6,963 bases of DNA from DASRCB01 sp035653295 (GTDB lineage Bacteria > Acidobacteriota > Terriglobia > Bryobacterales > Bryobacteraceae): positions 1 to 6,963 of the forward strand of contig DASRCB010000363.1 in the NCBI GenBank assembly GCA_035653295.1. Direction: 5' to 3'. Under the pieces are notes generated by a model. That model made no database searches. It was not told the origin of the DNA and was given only the letters and a program-made list of their open reading frames with translations. The translations under genes were made by a program, and so were the position numbers. Below are positions 1 to 6,963 of the stretch, in pieces. The first letter of the stretch is position 1; each line of letters opens with the position of its first letter.

Positions 1-336
1 GGGGCGGAACCAGCGGCCGGCGGCGGGGCGCAGAAGAATCCACGCGATTACCAGCAGGAAGGCGCAGTGGATGGGGAATGCCGGTAACTCGGGGTAGCTG
101 ATGACCACGTGCAGGGCCATCCATGCGATGGCGAGCCAGCGCGCCCAGTTCGCGCCGCGGAGGATGAAGAAGCCGGCGATGGCCGCCAGGACTTCGGTGA
201 TTTCGATGAGCGGGGCGTCGGCGTGCAGGGCGAGCAGTTCGCGGAAATGATAGATGAAGCCGATGACGCCCACGGCCATGTAGAGCATCGCGACCACGGT
301 CACTGAGAGCGGGCGAACGCGCGCGGGTGAGGACAT
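1..336 (-). CDS. Small multi-pass membrane protein, family unknown (3' end outside the window)
   Basis: An open frame of 112 codons starts with ATG at 336 (minus strand) and has no stop before the window edge. The translation begins MSSPARVRPLSVTVVAMLYM and has about four hydrophobic segments, near residues 11-30, 44-60, 65-81 and 89-103, separated by short charged turns such as HFRELLALHAD and RGANWARW. It is therefore probably a small inner-membrane protein. The last visible residues (RPAAGRWFRP) are polar and basic and look like a C-terminal tail, so the stop is probably close by. It lies 53 bp downstream of the acnA stop on the same strand and could be read from the same transcript. No convincing Shine-Dalgarno sequence precedes the ATG, and a start at an internal Met (residues 17 or 20) is possible. 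I do not recognise the family; no catalytic motif is visible. Confidence 0.72.
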   Translation of the reverse strand, partial: MSSPARVRPLSVTVVAMLYMAVGVIGFIYHFRELLALHADAPLIEITEVLAAIAGFFILRGANWARWLAIAWMALHVVISYPELPAFPIHCAFLLVIAWILLRPAAGRWFRP

Positions 337-342
337 AGATAT

Positions 343-387
343 GGCGTGCGGCACCAGGCCTTCAGGCCCGGGGAATTCCGCCACGCC
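343..387 (-). other. Imperfect inverted repeat downstream of acnA
   Basis: In the gap between the acnA stop and the downstream membrane-protein start, GGCGTGCGG (343-351) can pair with CCGCCACGCC (378-387) with one bulged base. Inside is a small GGCC-TTCA-GGCC hairpin (357-368, plus-strand reading). It is placed where a terminator or a processing/attenuation hairpin for acnA would sit. There is no T-run after it on the minus strand, so a classical intrinsic terminator is not supported. Confidence 0.35.
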
Positions 388-389
388 GC

Positions 390-3074
<2,685 letters not shown>

Positions 3075-3255
3075 TACATTCTCATTGTAGCTTCCGGGAG
3101 TTGTTGATTCCGTTCAGGTTGAGGGCTGAAGCGGGGCTGGTGCGTGATTTCACGCAGTTCGCAGGACCGGCCCCGCCAGTTGCAAACGAATTGCCTTGAA
3201 ACTGCGCCATTTGGCGATTGGTGGAGCGATTGCACCTAGGGCGCCGAGAACCGCG
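3075..3255. promoter_or_regulatory. Divergent intergenic region between acnA and the radical SAM gene
   Basis: These 181 bp separate two divergently transcribed genes and should contain the promoter of each. I could not find a convincing -35/-10 pair in either direction. It is AT-richer than the flanking genes in places (3100-3115, 3180-3215). It contains a nested inverted repeat (3131-3176, listed separately) and a smaller perfect palindrome, CGCCA-TT-TGGCG, at 3205-3216. A TTG-initiated reading frame (from 3196) extends the radical SAM frame into this region, but the ATG at 3256 fits the family better. Confidence 0.55.
3131..3176. promoter_or_regulatory. Nested inverted repeat: operator-like palindrome inside a longer hairpin
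   Basis: The inner element TGCGTGA-TT-TCACGCA (3141-3156) is a perfect 7-bp-arm palindrome with a 2-bp centre, like a dimeric regulator site. It is flanked by outer arms GCGGGGCTGGT (3131-3141) and ACCGGCCCCGC (3166-3176), which match at 10 of 11 positions, the exception being a G-U pair in RNA. It lies about 57 bp upstream of acnA and 80 bp upstream of the radical SAM ATG. It could be an operator for one or both genes, or a structured leader of the rightward transcript. The function is inferred; only the symmetry is seen. Confidence 0.5.
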
Positions 3256-4362
3256 ATGAGCATGAATTTCGACCTCGCCCCCATGCTGGTGATCTGGGAA
3301 ACCACCCAGGCATGCGACCTCGCCTGCGTGCACTGCCGCGCCTGCGCCCGGCCGGAGCGCAACACCGACGAGCTTTCCACCGAAGAAGCGAAGCGGCTGC
3401 TGGATCAGGTCCACGCCTTCGGCAGTCCGCTGATGGTCTTCACCGGCGGAGATCCGATGAAGCGCGCCGACCTGTTCCCGCTGATGGAGTACAGCGTGTC
3501 GCTGGGGCTGCGCACGAATGTCAGCCCCAGCGCGACGCCGCTGCTGACCGACGATGTCGTTCGCCGGTTCAAGGACTGCGGGCTGGCGCGGATGGCCATC
3601 AGCCTGGATGGGCCGGACGCGGAGACGCACGACAGCTTCCGCGGAATTCCGGGCACGTTCGACCGCGCCATGCAGGCGCTGCGCGTGGCCCAGGAGATCG
3701 GGCTCGAGACGCAGCTTCAAACCACGGTGACGCGCCGCAATATGCATAAGCTGCGGGCCGTGGCCGAGCTGGCGGAGAACATCGGCACGAAGATGTGGAG
3801 TGTGTTCTTCCTGGTAGTGACCGGCCGCGCGCTGCAGGATGACGACCTCACGCCGGAGGAGTACGAGCAGGTTTTCGAAACGCTGTATAACGTTTCGCTG
3901 CATTCGTCCTTCGACGTGAAGACGACCGAGGGCATGCACTATCGCCGCTATGTGGCGCAGCGCATGAAGGAGCACCCACGCGAGGAGACCAGCAGTAAGA
4001 AGGTGATGTGGCGGACAGCGGGCGTGAGCGACGCGAAAGGATTTGTCTTCGTGTCGCACACCGGCGAGATCTATCCCAGCGGTTTCCTGCCGGTGTCGGC
4101 GGGGAACGTGCGGCGCGAATCGCTGGTGGATGTGTACCGGGAATCGCCGCTGTTCCGCGAGTTGCGCGACACCGACCTGCGCGAAGGCAAGTGCGGCATG
4201 TGCGAATATCGCAACATCTGCGGCGGGTCGCGGGCGCGCGCGTTCGCGCTTACGGGAGATTATCTGGCCGAAGACCCGCGGTGCGTGTATCAGCCGGGGC
4301 ACACGAAGAAGCACAGCGAGTGCTGCGGGAAGCCCGATTGCGTCGGCGCGCGGTGCCAGTAG
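3256..4362 (+). CDS. Radical SAM/SPASM protein (resembles TIGR04053; relatives of AhbD/NirJ/MftC)
   Basis: A 368-residue iron-sulfur enzyme that should cleave S-adenosylmethionine to a 5'-deoxyadenosyl radical; the substrate is unknown. Near the N-terminus, IWETTQACDLACVHCRA carries the CxxxCxxC cluster motif (C20, C24, C27). The SAM-binding GGDP follows at 64-67, then ISLDGPD (about 115-121). The C-terminal SPASM-like region has CGMCEYRNICGGSRARA (C313, C316, C322) and C343 (DPRC). The pattern LVIWE.TQACDL, TGGDP and SHTGEIYPSGFLP matches my memory of TIGR04053, which is related to heme-modifying and RiPP-modifying SPASM enzymes. The protein ends in an extra Cys-rich tail, CCGKPDCVGARC (C356, C357, C362, C367). 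The start is chosen at ATG 3256; ATG 3262 is a close alternative, and a TTG at 3196 would add 20 residues unlike the family. A secreted Cys-rich protein gene follows 68 bp downstream on the same strand. Confidence 0.92.
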   Translation: MSMNFDLAPMLVIWETTQACDLACVHCRACARPERNTDELSTEEAKRLLDQVHAFGSPLMVFTGGDPMKRADLFPLMEYSVSLGLRTNVSPSATPLLTDDVVRRFKDCGLARMAISLDGPDAETHDSFRGIPGTFDRAMQALRVAQEIGLETQLQTTVTRRNMHKLRAVAELAENIGTKMWSVFFLVVTGRALQDDDLTPEEYEQVFETLYNVSLHSSFDVKTTEGMHYRRYVAQRMKEHPREETSSKKVMWRTAGVSDAKGFVFVSHTGEIYPSGFLPVSAGNVRRESLVDVYRESPLFRELRDTDLREGKCGMCEYRNICGGSRARAFALTGDYLAEDPRCVYQPGHTKKHSECCGKPDCVGARCQ

Positions 4363-4415
4363 TCTAGTTCGTTTGGAGAATTGCCCGGACAGGCGCTTCG
4401 CAGTAGCATCGCGGC

Positions 4416-4420
4416 GGAGG
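4416..4420 (+). promoter_or_regulatory. Shine-Dalgarno sequence for the secreted protein gene
   Basis: A perfect GGAGG lies 10 nt before the ATG at 4431. It supports that start and shows the gene is independently translated. Confidence 0.75.
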
Positions 4421-4430
4421 ACTCCAATTA

Positions 4431-5099
4431 ATGCAGCGTGCCTTTGCTACTGCTCTCTTCGCCATGCTGGTATTCTCGAGTGCGGCATTTGCCCAGCCAG
4501 GCGCGATTCCAACTCCCGTTGCGGCTCCCGTCGATTCATTTCAGCTGTCCTATGTCGCCAACCTCGATCTCGCAGACGCGACAATCAACCTGACGAACAC
4601 CGGCACGTTGACGCTTCCCACGGGTCTCACAACGACCGGTAACATGTGCGTGAACGTGTATGCGTTCGATCCGACTGCCGTGATGATCGCGTGCTGCTCG
4701 TGCCTGGTGGCGCCCAATGCAGTGAACTCGCTGTCGGTGAATAACGACATTCGGACGCCCAGCATCGGCCGGCAGAAGCCCACGTCCATGGCGATCAAGC
4801 TGCTCGCGACGACGCCTCTGGGGCTTACGGCGACCGGCTCAGGCGGGCACTGCGATCCCACTTCGCCGACGGCAACGCCCGCCGGTCCAGGAGTCTTTGG
4901 CAGCCTGGTTCCCGGCATGCGGGCGTGGCAAACATCCACTCACCGGATCCCCGCGCCGCCGGGCATTGCGCTTACGGAGTTTTCTTTCACTCCTTCGACG
5001 CTGAGCCCCGCTGAGCTGACCAAGCTTGTAATCCAGTGCGGATTCCTGAGAACCAGTGGAATCGGGATGTGCAACAACTGCCAGACGGGCGGGCAGTAA
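4431..5099 (+). CDS. Secreted Cys-rich protein of unknown function (Acidobacteria-type family)
   Basis: A 222-residue protein with a typical Sec signal peptide: MQR, a hydrophobic core ATALFAMLVFSSA, and a likely cleavage after AFA (residues 19-21) before Gln22. The mature part is rich in Thr, Pro, Ala and Asn and looks beta-rich, e.g. ATINLTNTGTLTLPTG (50-65), which fits an exported protein. It has eight cysteines: C73 in NMCVNVYAFD, the cluster CCSC (C88, C89, C91), C141, C203 and the C-terminal pair CNNC (C214, C217). All could form disulfides outside the cell or bind metal. I recall similar proteins with the same order of features (N.CVNVY.FDP, CCSCLV.PN, PGMRAW.T..H, CGF) in acidobacterial genomes, with no known function. 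The gene starts after a clear GGAGG. It may be cotranscribed with the radical SAM gene, since no terminator is seen in the 68-bp gap, and it converges with the glycerate kinase gene. Confidence 0.86.
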   Translation: MQRAFATALFAMLVFSSAAFAQPGAIPTPVAAPVDSFQLSYVANLDLADATINLTNTGTLTLPTGLTTTGNMCVNVYAFDPTAVMIACCSCLVAPNAVNSLSVNNDIRTPSIGRQKPTSMAIKLLATTPLGLTATGSGGHCDPTSPTATPAGPGVFGSLVPGMRAWQTSTHRIPAPPGIALTEFSFTPSTLSPAELTKLVIQCGFLRTSGIGMCNNCQTGGQ

Positions 5100-5114
5100 T
5101 CGCGGGGAGGTGTT

Positions 5115-6398
5115 CTACGCTCCGACCAGCACGACGTGGATGTCCATCACGTTCGTGCCGGTCGGGCCGGTGCGGATGAGATCGCCGAGAGCATTGAAGA
5201 ACGGGTAGGAATCGTTGCGAGCCAGAGAATCGGCGGCATCGATGTCGGAGCGTTCGATGGTGAGCCCATCGGCGATGGCGCCGGCGGCGTCGGTGGGCCC
5301 ATCGGTCCCGTCGGTGCCGGCGCTCAGGACGACCGTACGCGGCAAGCCGGCAATGTCGCGCGCCGCGGCGAGGGCGAATTCCTGATTGCGTCCTCCCTTG
5401 CCGTCGCCCCGCAGGGTCACCGTGGTCTCGCCCCCGCTGATCACGCACGCGGGCGGCTTCAGGGGATGTCCGCTGGCGACGACTTCCTTCGCGATGGCGG
5501 CGTGCATGCGGGCGACGTCTTTCGTCTCACCCTCGATGGTTGTGGAGAGGATCAGGGTTCGATATCCGAGCCTGCGCGCCTGCGCGGCGGCGGCGGAGAT
5601 TGCCTGGCGGTTGCTCGCGACAACGACATTCTGAACGCGCGAGAACAGCGGATCGCCCGGCTTCGGCGTTTCGTGCATGACGGCCGGACACGGAATGCCG
5701 TAGCGGTGGAGCACGGCCTGGGCATCGGCGATGGTGGAACTGTCCGGGGCGGTGGGCCCGGATGCGATGACGTCCAGGTTGTCGCCGACAACGTCGGACA
5801 GGATCAGCGAGATCACTGTCGCGGGCGCGCACAGGCGGGCCAGCTGGCCGCCTTTGATGGCGGAAATGTGCTTGCGGACGGCGTTGATCTCGTGAATCGA
5901 GGCGCCGCAGGCGATAAGCCGGTTGGTCAGCTCCTGTTTGTCGCGCAGGGTGAGGCCGTTGGCCGGCAGCGGCAGCAGCGCGGAGCCTCCGCCGGAGATC
6001 ACGCAGAAGATCAGATCGTCTTGGCCGGCCTCACGCGCGATGGCGGCGATGCGCTCGGCCCCGCGCACGCCGTTTTCGTCCGGGGTCGGATGGCCGCATT
6101 CGTTCAGTTGGATCCGCCGCAGCTTCGCCGTGTGGCCGTACTTGACGTTCACCAGTCCGCCGGCAATGTGATTGCCCAATACGCGCTCGAGGGCCTGCGA
6201 CATGGCCGCACTCGCCTTCCCCGCGCCGATCACCTGCATGCGGCGCGGCAGCGTGTAAGGCTTGCCGGCGACGGTCAGCCTGTTGCCGTTCAGGCGGACG
6301 GTTTTGCGAATCGCGGCTGCGGGATCGGCGGCGGCAAGGGCTGCTTTGAAGATGCGCAGAGCATCGCGGCGGAGGCGCTGTTCAGTCAAAGCGTGCAC
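5115..6398 (-). CDS. gckA: Glycerate 2-kinase (DUF4147 + MOFRL domains)
   Basis: Cytoplasmic enzyme that phosphorylates D-glycerate with ATP to 2-phosphoglycerate, linking glyoxylate/tartrate/serine-type catabolism to lower glycolysis. Family members are often mislabelled hydroxypyruvate reductase (TtuD). With a GTG start at 6398 it has 427 residues, normal for the family. Visible motifs: GAGKAS (58-63, with the conserved Lys61); ISGGGSAL (134-141); VRKHIS..KGG (174-184); SDVVGD (201-206) and ASGPTAPD; then the MOFRL part with SGGETTVTLRGDGKGGRNQE (321-340), GTDGTDGPTDAAGA (361-374) and GPTGTNVMD (411-419). All key blocks are present. The reading frame stays open upstream to 6653, but those 85 residues are repeat and out-of-frame gene copy, so they are excluded. 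TTG at 6389 is an alternative start, with GAAGG (6401-6405) at 11 nt spacing; from the GTG the same GAAGG is only 2 nt away. Its 5' end is tandemly duplicated upstream. The stop lies 15 bp from the convergent secreted-protein gene. Confidence 0.95.
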   Translation of the reverse strand: MHALTEQRLRRDALRIFKAALAAADPAAAIRKTVRLNGNRLTVAGKPYTLPRRMQVIGAGKASAAMSQALERVLGNHIAGGLVNVKYGHTAKLRRIQLNECGHPTPDENGVRGAERIAAIAREAGQDDLIFCVISGGGSALLPLPANGLTLRDKQELTNRLIACGASIHEINAVRKHISAIKGGQLARLCAPATVISLILSDVVGDNLDVIASGPTAPDSSTIADAQAVLHRYGIPCPAVMHETPKPGDPLFSRVQNVVVASNRQAISAAAAQARRLGYRTLILSTTIEGETKDVARMHAAIAKEVVASGHPLKPPACVISGGETTVTLRGDGKGGRNQEFALAAARDIAGLPRTVVLSAGTDGTDGPTDAAGAIADGLTIERSDIDAADSLARNDSYPFFNALGDLIRTGPTGTNVMDIHVVLVGA

Positions 6399-6427
6399 CG
6401 CCTTCAGCGAATTGCACAACCACACCA

Positions 6428-6463
6428 GGCGGGCTGAGAGCCCGCCGCAGGCCGAGGGCCTGC
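6428..6463. repeat. Two adjacent GAG-loop palindromes upstream of gckA (unit 1)
   Basis: GGCGGGCT-GAG-AGCCCGCC (6428-6446) is a perfect 8-bp stem with a 3-nt loop. It is followed directly by GCAGGCC-GAG-GGCCTGC (6447-6463), a perfect 7-bp stem with the same loop. They lie 30-65 bp upstream of the kinase start. They could form hairpins in RNA or cruciforms in DNA, or be REP-like elements. Confidence 0.8.
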
Positions 6464-6553
6464 CCCACATAATGCACGGCGGGGCCAAGGGCGAGACGCG
6501 GTAGACGAGCAGTTCCGGCGCCTGCTTCTTCCCAGACAGCCGTTTGGGGTCGA

Positions 6554-6572
6554 GGCGGGCAGAGTGCCTGCC
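6554..6572. repeat. Third GAG-loop palindrome (unit 1), next to the repeat junction
   Basis: GGCGGGCA-GAG-TGCCTGCC has an 8-bp stem with one G-T mismatch and the same GAG loop as the paired elements. It ends 3 bp before the junction (6575/6576) where kinase coding sequence resumes. Confidence 0.75.
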
Positions 6573-6575
6573 CCA

Positions 6576-6687
6576 GCGGCAGCGTGTACGGCTTGCGAAT
6601 GGCGGCCGCGGGATCGGCGGCGGCAAGGGCTGCCTTGAAGATGCGCAGAGCATCGCGGCGGAGGCGCAGTTCAGTCAAAGCGTGCAC
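6576..6687 (-). pseudogene. Detached gckA 5' fragment (copy B)
   Basis: The minus strand encodes VHALTELRLRRDALRIFK and continues to AAAIRKPYTLP, matching the first ~51 residues of the intact kinase (Q7 becomes L) except that 14 residues between AIRK and PYTLP are missing. After PYTLP the frame leaves kinase sequence and runs through palindromic spacer to a TGA at 6384-6382, giving about 101 codons in all. That stop overlaps the first codons of the intact gene. The fragment lacks every catalytic motif and cannot be a kinase. Confidence 0.85.
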
Positions 6688-6716
6688 CACCTTCAGCGAA
6701 TTGCACAACCAGACCA

Positions 6717-6752
6717 GGCGGGCTGAGAGCCCGCCGCAGGCCGAGGGCCTGC
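6717..6752. repeat. Two adjacent GAG-loop palindromes (unit 2)
   Basis: Exact counterparts of the pair at 6428-6463, displaced by 289 bp. Both stems are unchanged although bases outside them differ between the units, for example just after the second stem. Confidence 0.8.
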
Positions 6753-6842
6753 GCCCCATAATGCACGGCGGGGCCAAAGGCGAGACGCGGTAGACGAGCA
6801 GTTCCGGCGCCTGCTTCTTCCGAGACAGCCGTTTGGGGTCGA

Positions 6843-6861
6843 GGCGGGCAGAGTGCCTGCC
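6843..6861. repeat. Third GAG-loop palindrome (unit 2)
   Basis: Exact counterpart of 6554-6572, again ending 3 bp before a junction into kinase coding sequence (6864/6865). Confidence 0.75.
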
Positions 6862-6864
6862 GCA

Positions 6865-6963
6865 GCGGCAGCGTGTACGGCTTGCGAATGGCGGCCGCGG
6901 GATCGGCGGCGGCAAGGGCTGCCTTGAAGATGCGCAGAGCATCGCGGCGGAGGCGCTGTTCAG
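6865..6963 (-). repeat. Tandem repeat, copy C (cut by the window edge)
   Basis: The first 99 bp of a third unit. It matches copy B except for one base by eye: near 6953 it reads CTG, as in the intact gene, where copy B has CAG. The array probably continues to the right of the window. Confidence 0.88.
6865..6963 (-). pseudogene. Detached gckA 5' fragment (copy C, partial)
   Basis: Second detached copy of the kinase N-terminal coding sequence. It carries the same 14-codon deletion and the same departure from kinase sequence after PYTLP. Its own start codon would lie just outside the window. It reads in a different frame from copy B and from the intact gene. Confidence 0.8.

Larger units (their letters stand above)
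6245..6575 (-). repeat. Tandem repeat, copy A (contains the intact gckA 5' end)
   Basis: First member of a 289-bp-period tandem array. It comprises the gckA codons from about residue 52 back to the GTG, plus 177 bp of upstream DNA (6399-6575). It is 331 bp long because it retains 42 bp (6264-6305) missing from the other copies. Apart from that gap it differs from copy B at about a dozen positions by eye, roughly 96% identity. The 177-bp upstream part contains three short palindromes and no recognisable gene or promoter. Confidence 0.9.
6576..6864 (-). repeat. Tandem repeat, copy B (complete 289-bp unit)
   Basis: Complete unit: a gckA 5' fragment (6576-6687) followed by 177 bp of upstream-type DNA (6688-6864). 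The marker GATGCGCAGA recurs at 6351, 6640 and 6929, giving a period of exactly 289 bp twice. The period is 1 more than a multiple of 3, so neighbouring copies lie in different reading frames. Confidence 0.92.

Noticed and set aside
3084..3089. TACAAT as a -10 box for acnA
   Set aside because: It lies only 9 nt from the ATG, would give an almost leaderless transcript, and has no -35 match at 16-18 bp.
3196..3255. TTG start adding 20 residues to the radical SAM protein
   Set aside because: No SD before the TTG. The extra residues (KLRHLAIGGAIAPRAPRTA) do not resemble the family N-terminus, which starts close to NFDLAPMLVIWE.
3082..4314. 410-codon open frame on the minus strand, antisense to the radical SAM gene
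   Set aside because: Arg/His/Ala-rich shadow of a clearly real gene with intact cluster motifs on the plus strand.
4363..4430. Intrinsic terminator after the radical SAM gene
   Set aside because: No stable stem followed by a T-run could be found in this gap.
5136..6437. 433-codon plus-strand frame opposite the glycerate kinase
   Set aside because: Shadow frame of the kinase; it lacks domain-like sequence and crosses the repeat spacer.
6399..6653. 85-residue N-terminal extension of the glycerate kinase
   Set aside because: It is an out-of-frame reading of the duplicated kinase fragment plus palindromic spacer, not family sequence.
6245..6963. CRISPR array or assembly artefact as the explanation of the right-end repeat
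   Set aside because: Units are 289 bp with no short-repeat/unique-spacer layout, which excludes CRISPR. About a dozen substitutions and a 42-bp gap between copies argue against a simple assembly duplication.

Overview
The window is GC-rich, bacterial and gene-dense. The gene content best fits an Acidobacteriota genome, perhaps of the Bryobacterales/Solibacter type. The main pointers are a secreted Cys-rich protein of a kind I associate with that phylum, a radical SAM/SPASM protein resembling the TIGR04053 family, and intergenic DNA built from short GC palindromes. This taxonomic placement is inference from recalled family patterns, not a search.

Layout from left to right. At the left edge (336 to 1, minus) is the start of a small four-helix membrane protein that runs off the window. 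Upstream of it on the same strand is a full-length aconitase, acnA (3074 to 390, minus). A 181-bp divergent intergenic region (3075-3255) carries a nested inverted repeat and presumably the promoters for both directions. Rightward lie a radical SAM/SPASM protein (3256-4362, plus) and, 68 bp on, a secreted Cys-rich protein with a signal peptide (4431-5099, plus), possibly one transcription unit. Convergent to these, with only 15 bp between the stop codons, is a glycerate 2-kinase gene of the DUF4147/MOFRL type (6398 to 5115, minus).

The last ~565 bp (6399-6963) hold no intact gene. They are part of a 289-bp tandem array that runs off the right edge. Each unit is a copy of the first ~110 bp of the glycerate kinase gene plus ~177 bp of its upstream DNA. 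The upstream part contains three short palindromes, each with a GAG (CTC on the other strand) triloop. The detached gene fragments lack 14 codons present in the intact gene. Because 289 is not a multiple of 3, the copies lie in different frames and create a spurious 85-residue N-terminal extension on the kinase reading frame.

Functionally, aconitase (TCA cycle) and glycerate kinase (feeding 2-phosphoglycerate into lower glycolysis) are ordinary central-metabolism genes. The two points worth a second look are the radical SAM/secreted Cys-rich pair, whose joint function is unknown, and the self-derived tandem array at the 5' end of the kinase gene. I found no rRNA, tRNA, CRISPR array, transposase or phage gene.
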